Assembly (NCBI GenBank): GCA_036897625.1
Contig: JAYMTA010001439.1
Span: forward strand, 1 to 20,029
Reading direction: 5' to 3'
Length of the DNA: 20,029 nt
Source of the DNA: Pelargonium cotyledonis
Lineage: Eukaryota; Streptophyta; Magnoliopsida; Geraniales; Geraniaceae
The notes under the pieces: generated by a model
Told to the model about the DNA's origin: nothing
Seen by the model: the letters and a program-made list of their open reading frames with translations, nothing else
The model's database searches: none
Shown: in pieces, positions 1-9,200 of the stretch
Layout: each line of letters opens with the position of its first letter
Numbering within the stretch: position 1 is the stretch's first letter
Program-made: the position numbers and the translations under genes

Positions 1-141
1 CAATATTTTTATATATTTAAAGAAATATACAATACTTGTGTTGAAAATATTAAAAATAAAAAATGATGATTTTTTTTCATCTAAGTATATAAAAATAATT
101 TTAGTGATAATTTTTTTCAGCCTAAAAATAAAAAATGAATA

Positions 142-257
142 CGGGCTATACCAAACATATGAGATGGAATGAGCATTCCAGCTAGAAAAGATTTGTAGCT
201 GGAATGCTTATTCCATTCAATTCCATTCAATATTGTTACTACATTCCAAACGTAGCC
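142..257. mobile_element. MITE-like foldback element
   Basis: A compact palindromic element. Its core is a 19-nt inverted repeat, 166-184 (GGAATGAGCATTCCAGCTA) against 196-214, with one mismatch and an 11-nt loop. The outer ends are short and related: GGGCTA at 143-148 and GTAGCC at 252-257, the latter beside CCAAAC as in many plant hAT-type MITEs. A tandem 10-mer, TTCCATTCAA, occurs twice at 211-230. I found no convincing target-site duplication, so the exact ends and the superfamily are inferred. It has no coding capacity. Confidence 0.5.
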
Positions 258-379
258 TTAAGAGACTAGACTTGGCCTAGAAATCTAGGACAAACCGGAT
301 TCTACATCATTGATCTATCACCCTAAAGGTATAACCCAAACAAACCATAAACATCATAAACACCTACCCTAAATAGCGA

Positions 380-985
380 ATCAGACATTGACAACAAAGA
401 CCCTAACACGAGATCCTTGACGGCTACAAAGGCAAAAACCCCAAAACCTCATCCCACCACTGCTACCCGCGGCCATTGTCGGAGCAGAACTGTTCCGACC
501 CACCAGTGACCTACTCTCCCGAGTGGGCCGTGACGTCCTGGCCCGCTTGTCCCAATCCGTGCCTCTCTCGCCCCTCATCCACCACCGTCCGAGATGCCAG
601 AATGACCAACACAACTCCGCCGACCTCCACATCTCTGATCACCAGCCCACCCATTTCCGACCAGGTCCGTCCTTGCACCTTCCAATTCCGAGTACGAGCA
701 AACCCAAAAGAAGGCCCAAACGAAGCCCTAGCCTTGCCCTTCACCACCCTTGCAGACATAAATGCCTACGACTTCGAACCCGATCTCCTTCCAGCAACCC
801 TCCCACCGTCGAATGATCGCTGTCGCCGTCTGCCTCCACTCACCACATCAACAACTACAGAAAAATGTGTCCAGAAACCCTAGGGATGCACTAAGCGAGA
901 AAGCACCGCGACGAAGGCGAAAGCCCCGGGCTCCGCCGGACCGGTACGCCGGCAATCGCTCAAGTGAGCCACCGCCATGCTGTTG
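380..985. other. GC-rich block of unknown origin
   Basis: About 600 bp that is visibly richer in G+C and CpG than the AT-rich DNA on both sides. It carries several overlapping open frames of 60-135 codons on both strands and a telo-box-like AAACCCTA near 875. None of the translations matches a family I recognise, there are no convincing splice sites, and no frame stays open across the whole block. It could be a captured gene fragment (Pack-MULE or Helitron type), a piece of a LINE or LTR element, or the decayed 5' end of a minus-strand gene. I do not call a gene here. Confidence 0.4.
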
Positions 986-1420
986 CTACTCAATTTCAGT
1001 TCTATAACTTATGGTTTTTGAATATGCCCCCCACTTACATAATTTGATAAAAATAAATAAATATTATACATGGTTGTTAAAATAAAAATAATAAGACATT
1101 TGTTTTAAAACGATAAAATATTTCATATGTAAGTTTATTATGTCAAATACGAGCCAGCCACATCGTGTTGTATCTTGTGAGATTGAATATGTTGATTTAA
1201 TTTGACGGTGTTTTCACAATTAAAATATTTAGCGACCAAATCTCTTATAGGCGATACAACCGACCCGAACATTACATCTCCGCGAGATATACAGACAAAT
1301 CAAACTGATTAAATATGACCCGCAGTTGAATTGTTCATTTCTTTATTTAATATTTTTGGGAGCATACTCAAAAGAGGCAGGTGTGTGACAAAACAAAACA
1401 GCACAGTACAAGATTTAGGT
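986..1420. other. AT-rich intergenic DNA upstream of the NHL gene
   Basis: Mostly AT-rich sequence with no supportable gene. A somewhat more GC-rich part at about 1225-1330 looks like decayed repeat DNA, but no ends can be placed. The promoter of the next gene must lie in its right-hand part or just after it. I see no convincing TATA box. Confidence 0.4.
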
Positions 1421-1693
1421 AGAGGGAATAAATGTGGCATTGTTTCTTGTTTTCTTTTAATTTTAACCTTTTTAACTGTAAATTAATTAAATCAGAAAAC
1501 AATAAACAAACCCAGATTGTGAGAAAATCAAGATATCATTTCAACTCCATTTCTAGCTGGGCTGTGTGCTACAGCTACTATTGCTGCTTCCTTTTTTTCC
1601 CAAAACCCATCTACATCTTTTCAGATTGTCATTTTCTTTTTGCATTTCAAAGCTCAATCTACCACTGCCAATTCAGCAGCTAGGGCTCTGGTA

Positions 1694-1708
1694 ATGCCGA
1701 GAGCTTGA
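1694..1708 (+). promoter_or_regulatory. Tiny upstream ORF (MPRA, stop) in the NHL-gene leader
   Basis: ATG-CCG-AGA-GCT-TGA lies 39 nt upstream of the main start at 1748, inside what should be the pyrimidine-rich 5' leader (about 1560-1747). The initiator has A at -3, so some ribosomes may use it before reinitiating. The true transcription start is unknown. It is in the mRNA only if that start lies upstream of 1694. Confidence 0.3.
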
Positions 1709-1747
1709 ATCCACCATTTCTGTGAGCTCCTCCTGTGATTTGCAACA

Positions 1748-4700
1748 ATGGGTAAGCTGGTGTTTGTGCTGGCTCTTACATTCTTGGTTCTCTTTGGGTG
1801 TGTATCGTCAGCTTCAACTGCTTCACCTGCAAGTAAGTGTGTGCATGCACGACCTCACATTTGTGTTTGTAGAAGCTCAGTGGGTTTCTGTGTTTTCATT
1901 TTTTGAGATTTTCATTTCTGGGTTTCATTGTTTTTGCAGAGATTGTTAGTGGGTTTTTCTCAAATGCTGTGCCTGCTCTCATGAAATGGCTGTGGTCGCT
2001 CAAAGCCACCACCAAAACAGGTTTAGATCTGTAACTTCGTCTTTTTATGGGTTTTGAGTCTGTGGGTATTTTGATCTGAAATGGTTGGTTTGTGCGTTTT
2101 GTTGCGTGCAGCAATTACTGGCCGTCCGATGATGAAGTTCGAGGGTGGGTACAATGTGGAGACTGTGTTTGATGGGAGCAAGCTTGGGATTGAGCCGTAC
2201 TCCATTGAGGTTTTGCCCAATGGGGAGCTTCTGATTGTGGATTCTGCTAATAGTAACATTTACAGGATCTCCTCCTCGCTGTCTCTATGTAAGTTGGTTT
2301 ATGAATGGCTTGGATGCTGATTTATTTGTCTTTTTATTGTAGATATTTTCAATCATTCCTTGTTTGATTTTCTTGTTCTCTTGAGTTTCTGTATTTTTCC
2401 ATTTACTGGATCTGATTCTCTTTAGAGAATCAAAGTTTGAGCTAATTGTTAACAGATTTTGAGTGTTAATTTCTAATGTGTTTGGAAACTGTTGGCTGCT
2501 TGATCGTCTATTTCTAGACTGAATTATATTATTAGATAGTGTAGAACACATGAGATAATCCATGTGCTTTCTTTAGCCAAGCTTGCAGGATCTACTCAGT
2601 CTTTCATGCTATTCTTTATTTCTGTATCTTCGATAGGACAGTGGGTTTAGTGGTGATCACTCGTATATAATGTTACTCAGTCTATTTTTCTGTTTATTTT
2701 CTTTCCGATAATGAGATACGGGAAACTGTTATAAAGACAAAAAACTATTGGATTAGGTATCTCTTGTTAGAGTAATGGATGACACAACTTTGTTTTCTAG
2801 AAAATAAAGTGTGTTGCACTACTAAAATCAGTTGGCCTCTTTCCATCTTTTTCAATCGCTTAATATATAGCAAAAGTGCACCTTCACTCAAATAAATAAA
2901 AGCAGCATAGCAGCGAATTGTTCTTTGTAATGCAATCTCAGATTTGTAATCCTCTTCAATCAGAAGTTCTGTAGTTAAGATCAATTCTCTAGTCGTAACA
3001 TTTTTATATATGTGATGTTTTGTGAATGCTTGAGTATTTACTTATACTTTTCTAATGAATTCATTGGGAAACTTCAGATAGTAGACCAAAGCTGGTTGCT
3101 GGATCCCCTGAAGGATATTCAGGGCATATTGATGGGAAGCCCAGAGAAGCTAGGATGAACCATCCAAAGGGGATTACAGTAGATGACAGAGGAAACATTT
3201 ACATTGCAGACACTATGAATCAGGCAATCAGGAAAATTAGTGATGCAGGTGAATTCTATATGTTTTTATTTTGAGCAATCATGTAGCCAAGAAATTCTAA
3301 AGTTGCTGATCTGACTAAAACTTGTGAACTTTTTTAAGTTTCTTTGATTGAATGATAGGAGTTCATGAGAATCAATACAGACTATATATGGAGCTTTCAA
3401 GTTCTGTATTTGAAGTTGGAATCATTATTCACAAGTGATTTTTAATTTTGATTTTCGCAGGGGTCACAACAATTGCAGGAGGGAAGGGGGGCCGTGGAGG
3501 GGGGCATGTAGATGGACCAAGTGAAGATGCAAAGTTCTCTAATGATTTTGATGTGGTTTACATTGGAAGTAGCTGCTCCCTACTTGTCATAGATAGAGGA
3601 AACCAGGCTATCAGGGAGATCCAACTCCATTTTGATGATTGTGCTTATCAATATGGAAGCGGTTTTCCTCTTGGTAAACTACTGTAACCAAATTTTATTC
3701 TTCAGTACCCATTAAAATTAGTTTTTTTTAGTAACATCTTCCATCATTTCAGGGATTGCAGTGCTCATTGGAGCTGGGTTTTTTGGTTACATGCTGGCAT
3801 TACTGCAACGCAGGGTTGGAACGATTGTGTCATCCCAGAATGTGAGTACTCAGCCTTTTTTTTTTTCATTTTTTTTATGATGTATCACCACGCTGTAGGT
3901 TAAATATGAACTCAATTGAAGTATCATCTTGGCATCATCTTTATCAAACATATGATTCACTGCCAGATGGCATGATGGTGTCTTTTAATGTCCTTGTTCT
4001 GGAAAGTGTATCTTGATAAAATGGAGGGTTGGAAACGAAAACCTTTTGCCAAAACAAGGGCCATATACTTAACTATTCATTTAATGCTGGAAATTCCATT
4101 TGCCTAGTCTAATAGTGTGATGAGCTGTGCACGCAGATTTTTATTATTTCATCTCAAGCAATATCTAGATGGTAATAACTAATTACGGCTTCGACATAGA
4201 AATGGTTTTAAAATTCCAGACACGACCTTTTGCTCCCTTTTTGAGTCACTACTTGAGTTTCCTAGTGTCTCCTGTGGTAAGCGTCATAGTCTTATTACGG
4301 TTTTGTGCTTATGCAGGATCAGGTTATGACAAAAGCAAGCATTGCTCCGATTCCATATCAGAAGCCTCTAAAATCTGTCAGGCCACCTCTAATACCAACT
4401 GACGATGAACAAGAGAAGCAAGAAGAAAGCTTTTTTGTATCAATTGCAAATCTTTTTGCTAATGCCGGGGCATCCGCCATGGACATTTTGGGAGGTATAT
4501 TTCCCGGTCTCAGGAAGAAGCAACTAAACTACCAGTATCAAGGCCTACAGCATCAGCAACAGCTAAAGCATTCAAAATCTTGGCCAGTGCAAGATAGTTT
4601 TGAGATACCGGATGAAGATGAACCTCCCTCTATCGAGACCAGAACCCCCACTCCCCGGAAGACTTATGCTTTCATGTCCAAGGATGCAGAAAAGATGCAC

Positions 4701-4979
4701 CAGTTAAGGCAGAGTCGAGCATTCTACAGTGGGTATGTAGACTATCAGCAGCAGCAAATCCAGCAGCAGAAACAGCAACACCATAATCGGTACCACTCAT
4801 CCACCCCACACACTTACTACGAGCAGGTTTATGAAAACACCAATGAGATTGTGTTTGGAGCAGTGCAAGAGCAGGATGGACGGCATGACATAAAGCCAGT
4901 GAATTATGGAGATTCCTCTTATAATCATCAAAACTTGCGATCTCGGATGAATTCTATGGGTTACACCCATGGATACTGA
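1748..4979 (+). CDS. NHL-repeat-containing type I membrane protein (7 exons)
   Basis: Exons: 1748-1832, 1940-2020, 2112-2288, 3078-3248, 3461-3673, 3753-3841, 4317-4979. All introns are GT-AG; the joined frame is 1479 nt, or 492 residues. The start is the first in-frame ATG, in strong context (caacaATGG), and opens a hydrophobic signal peptide (MGKLVFVLALTFLVLF, cleavage likely near residue 25). Three NHL-type beta-propeller repeats follow at about 84-110 (PNGELLIVDSANSNIYRI), 144-170 (DDRGNIYIADTMNQAIRKI) and 200-226 (LLVIDRGNQAIREI). A transmembrane helix spans about 243-260. The tail (261-492) is hydrophilic, with Gln/His-rich tracts near residues 350 and 415-430. This order predicts a lumenal or extracellular propeller with a cytosolic tail. 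Plant relatives such as Arabidopsis AT1G23880 and AT1G70280 have this plan but no settled function. The gene appears complete. Intron 3 (2289-3077) is the longest. Confidence 0.93.
2289..3077 (+). other. Intron 3 of the NHL gene
   Basis: A 789-nt phase-1 intron with donor GTAAGT and acceptor CTTCAG. It is T-rich with no recognisable inserted element or gene. The open frames on the minus strand here are low-complexity AT-rich translations. Confidence 0.85.
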
Positions 4980-5400
4980 TCATGTCGTATATGCATATAC
5001 TAGGAAGAAAAAAGAAGGCGTAAGAGTTTTAACATTCCCATCTTTATATCAGTCCTTTAGGTTTAGGGTATAGGATAAATATATTTCTTCCCAGAGAGCA
5101 GTGTTTATGGGGGCAGATTTGGTGCCATGTTGAAGGTGTGGTCTGAGTATGGCCAAGAGAACAGTAGGTCTGGATGGAAAGTTCCTATTTGTATGAAACT
5201 GGTATTAAAATTTATGGAATGCTATTCTCTGTTGATGATCTCTGCCATAAGTTTCCATGGATGTTTGTATTTCAATTTTCTTGGGCAGGAACTCAAAAGC
5301 TCAGTCATAAAAGTAGATCTTGCTTTGTCCTCTCTGATCTACTGGTCTTGTTCTATTTTATAAGTATTCATGCATTACACAACTTCAAAACTTAACTAAA
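4980..5400 (+). other. Probable 3' untranslated region of the NHL gene
   Basis: After the TGA at 4977-4979 the sequence has no protein-like frame and is T-rich. AAUAAA-like variants occur (ATAAAT near 5074, TATAAGT near 5360), but the polyadenylation site cannot be fixed. The right boundary is approximate. Confidence 0.5.
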
Positions 5401-5449
5401 CATTTGAACACAAATTGCATGATTTGTGTGTAAATAATTAAACATTTAG

Positions 5450-5520
5450 ATCTTAATTCTAAATGGAGAAAAGATCTAAATTTACGGGTTGTGGGTTCAA
5501 CTCCCATGAAATAGATCCGG
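5450..5520 (+). repeat. tRNA T-arm-like sequence, possible SINE relic
   Basis: GTGGGTTCAACTCCCAT at 5491-5507 forms a 5-bp stem (one G-T pair) round the 7-nt loop TTCAACT. It contains GGTTCAACTCC, a good match to the Pol III B box (GGTTCRANYCC). About 27 nt upstream, ATTCTAAATGG (5456-5466) is only a weak A-box match. No acceptor stem or anticodon arm can be drawn, so it is not a functional tRNA gene. A decayed tRNA-derived SINE is the likeliest reading. Confidence 0.3.
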
Positions 5521-5814
5521 CTTTAAGTCAGGTTCAGTTTTAGTATTTCCCGTAAAAATTGTATGTGATACAAATTTATATGAACTCGCATATTTAAAAT
5601 GTGAACAACTTCGTGCTCATTTTGGGCTCACTTCGGTTGGACATTCCTAAGCCGAATCAAAATCTGAACAGTCACCTCTGCCCATGTCTATGTACAGAAC
5701 TCAAAATTCACATAATTTTTTTTTTTTTTTTTATCTTTCTTCCCCAAGCAAAGAAGTTCTTTAGCTCTCTGAAAATGACGATTTCATTTCTTGCTGTCAT
5801 ATATCCATGTCATT

Positions 5815-5970
5815 ACAACCAATGAAATTAGACACTCACACCTAAACGAAGAACCTCCACACGTGTCACATAGCTTCAACCAATCAGAACACACCTTCAG
5901 TCACCGACACAGTAACTAAAATAACTTGGTGCTCTCAATATTGATTTTTTTTTTTAATTTTTCCAAAGAA
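5815..5970 (+). promoter_or_regulatory. Proximal promoter of the gamma-adaptin gene
   Basis: Two forward CCAAT boxes (5819-5823 and 5880-5884) flank a G-box/ABRE-type CACGTGTC (5860-5867), all within 66 bp and about 90-150 bp ahead of the likely transcription start near 5970. CCAAT is the NF-Y site and CACGTG-type elements bind bZIP and bHLH factors. There is no clear TATA box, as is common for housekeeping genes. The start near 5970 is inferred from the change to a pyrimidine-rich leader. Confidence 0.45.
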
Positions 5971-6102
5971 AAACAGAGACTCAATTCACTGTCTCGCTCA
6001 GATCCAAAGCTTTCTTCTTGTTCCTCTGCTCGTTGTCTTCTCTAAGATCTCCTCTGGTTTGCTCTATTCGGATCACGGGCATCGTTACCGGGTCGCCCAA
6101 TT

Positions 6103-6147
6103 ATGCTACTCAATCCATCTGCGGCTGCTTTACCTGCTGTCACCTGA
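6103..6147 (+). promoter_or_regulatory. 14-codon upstream ORF in the gamma-adaptin leader
   Basis: ATG at 6103 encodes MLLNPSAALPAVT and stops at TGA 6145-6147, 75 nt before the main start at 6223. It is the only ATG between about 5970 and the main start. Its context has A at -3 but C at +4, so leaky scanning is expected. It could moderate adaptin translation. Whether the peptide is conserved cannot be judged from one sequence. Confidence 0.4.
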
Positions 6148-6222
6148 TCGATCCTGTTTCTTCCTCATTTCGGATCGCTCTGATTAAGCTCTTCCGCCAC
6201 AAGCTCCGCTGCGGACCCAACC

Positions 6223-9200
6223 ATGAATCCCTTCTCCTCCGGAACGCGCCTAAGGTGAGTAACGCATCGCATCGTTGTCTTTTTCAGATCAAACACTCGG
6301 AATTTTCTGTTCTCAAATTCATTAGCTCGGATACTTGAATTTCGGCTTCCCTAATTGGAATGTGAGCAAATTGGTTATCTTTTCAGTGCAATTCATATGA
6401 TTTTGCGCGTCAGTTTTGGAGTTGTAGCGTGGAGGTTGGTAATGAATTCTCTGCAGTGGCCCGGTTGGCTGGAGTTTACTATAGGATTCGAAGTGATGGG
6501 TTTTAGCTGCAGCTTCTGAAGCAAATGGCGTAAATGTAGTGATTCTAGTATTTTGTTTGATAGATGTGACGCATAGTTTGATGGAAGAAGAGACATTGCT
6601 GCTGTGTTGATTATGTGACATGTTTTGTATAATCTATCAGTGCAATTTTCGAAAAAAAATTTATTGTAGGAAGTATAGTGAAATTTAGAGAAGATGGTGT
6701 CCCCTAAGGTTTATGGGTTACACACTAGTAAAATTGCCAAATTGTTGATAGAATGATAGCTGCAAGCGATTTCATTTTCTGTTATCAGCCACTGTCAAAA
6801 GAGTTGACTAGACAGTGGGGATCTACTTGGTTGGTCTGTCCACCCACCTCCCTCTCCTCATCCAGCACCTTATTGTAGGTATGGTGTTTGTAAAGGTGTA
6901 CAAATTGGGATTGCAAACACCAAATGTACTTCAAAACTCCGCCTTGTTTTGCTTTGCGAGCCAGCAATTATCTTTTGAGTGGGTTATATGGATGAGCTAC
7001 TTAGAGCAAGGGACTGGCCAACCCTTGGTGCTTTAACAGTGCAACTCTTCATGATCACTTGTCACATAGTGTGAGGCTCTGCTGTACTAAGAAAATAAAG
7101 TGCCACCATCAACATGACTGGCTTCCCCGTGCAAACCATTTACTGATTCTATGCTATTTCTCCTGTTTGAGCCCTGATGTTTCTGATTACAATTTACAAA
7201 AGTGGCCAAAGTATCCTGCATCTGCTTTAATATATATATATATATATATATCCTTCTGTGGAGATCTACAACCTTCCTTCCTTACCTTAGGTAGCACTTC
7301 CAGGTTTCATGTTCTTCAGAAGTGCCTATGTCAAGCAAAACTGATTGTGGTTCCATCTGCACAATTGCAATGTGTTCACTTCCGTTCATTAATGATACTT
7401 TGATGGTGTATAAGGTTGAGCTGACGGCCACTGTTGATTTTATTGGAATTGAGCTGTGGCTTGCTCTTGGCATTCAGCATGATGTTCCTCTTGAAGACCT
7501 TGACTTGTTGTCTTAGAGTTTATCTGTGAGCTTATTATTTTCAACAAATTGTTGTCCAGAGGATCACCAGCAAAGACAAAAAAGCACTCTGGCTCATGAA
7601 CCCTTTGAAGTGGATTAAGATTGACTTGTTTATTTTAGAAAGTGGGATTAGTTTACCATGCTGCTTCTGCAGAGAGATTCTGTATTTGATATTTACATCA
7701 TATTGTGTTAACCTTTTGGGCTTTTCAGCAATTATATTTAGTTTATGAATATTGTTGTTCTTGTCAAAAAAAAAAAAAATCTATTACATTTGTTTGTGAA
7801 ATATTCTATTTGGTCAAAATTTTAACATATCTCTTTTATATTTCATGGTGATGGTTAAATTCAACTTCAGTTATTTGAATATAATTGCTATATGCTTACT
7901 TCTGTGAATGCAGGGACATGATTCGGGCCATACGTGCTTGTAAAACTGCTGCGGAGGAACGTGCTGTTATAAGAAAGGAGTGTGCTGCTATTCGTGCTGC
8001 AATTAATGACAATGATCAAGATTATAGGCATCGTAACCTGGCAAAGCTAATGTTCATTCACATGCTTGGATACCCTACACATTTTGGCCAAATGGAATGC
8101 CTGAAGTTGATTGCATCTTCTGGATTTCCAGAGAAGAGAATAGGGTATCTTGGCCTCATGTTGCTTCTTGATGAAAGACAAGAAGTTCTGATGTTGGTCA
8201 CAAACTCGTTAAAACAGTATCCTGTTTGGAGTGCATATTTTATTTAACTACAAACTTAGTTCATTTTGCAAGAGTCTAGCCTACATTTAAAACATATCAA
8301 ATATATATAGCATTCATCCTAATAAAAAAGAAAAGGAAAAATGGGGACAATTTGTGTTGTTTTGCACCACCTTAACTTATATGCAGAGACCTCAATCATA
8401 CAAACCCATACATTGTTGGACTTGCTCTTTGTGCTTTAGGAAATATTTGCTCGGCTGAAATGGCTCGTGATCTTTCACCAGAAGTAGAAAGATTGCTAAT
8501 GTTTCGAGATCCAAATGTTCGGAAAAAAGTAAGTCTTTCTTACTTACTGTGGTACAGATGTACATTAAACTCCAGGAGTTTGTGATGGGATGTATTTGTT
8601 TATTCTTTAGCTATGATAGATGGAAATGATGGGGAAAATATGATCATCCTTCAACTTTAGCTTATAATGCTCTTACGTCCTGTATGTTTCCCTCATAATT
8701 TCTCAAAATGACCCCTCTACGCCTCCTTCCTCCCAAAAAAGGGAAAAATGGACTGTCCTTTTATTTGATTAACCCTGCTCACATTGAACAATTTGATAGG
8801 GAATAGGAACAGAGAACTCAGATACTTGGCAAGGTGGGGGTTGTACCATACCTCACAGAGTAATATAATCTTGGTACTCATGCTGTTATGTTACACAATA
8901 AATTATTTACATTAGCCACTCCATCGGTGTGGTGTTGCTAAGCAATATGAATTGAGAAAGAACTTACACAAACACCTAATAAACTTAAGAAAAAATACTG
9001 GGACTTTGTAACCTTTAGTTTTTTTTTTTTTTATGTTTTTTTTTTATAGCAAAGGTAACCCCTATAATTTTTGGCCTCTGACTACTTGAAATCTTTGAGC
9101 ATCGAAAAACTGATTCTCTAACCTTATGGCCGAAAGACAACCAGTACTTGCTATACCACTGACAGGTTTTGCTTCACATATTGGTGTCATCATACATCCT

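Noticed and set aside
276..289. Palindrome CCTAGAAATCTAGG
   Set aside because: A 6-bp stem of this kind is expected by chance in a window this size and nothing nearby supports a role.
476..883. Open frames on both strands in the GC-rich block
   Set aside because: They overlap on both strands, no translation resembles a known protein, and the high GC content itself makes stop codons rare.
1432..1683. 83-codon frame upstream of the NHL gene
   Set aside because: It is a translation of T-rich leader or promoter sequence with low-complexity F, S and C residues. It would matter only as a uORF if transcription began further upstream.
5491..5507. A functional tRNA gene
   Set aside because: Only the T-arm can be drawn. 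There is no acceptor stem, anticodon arm or convincing A box.
7322..7516. 64-codon frame in gamma-adaptin intron 1
   Set aside because: It reads somewhat protein-like, but I recognise no family, it has no frame-compatible splice link to the adaptin exons, and intron 1 ends are fixed by homology.
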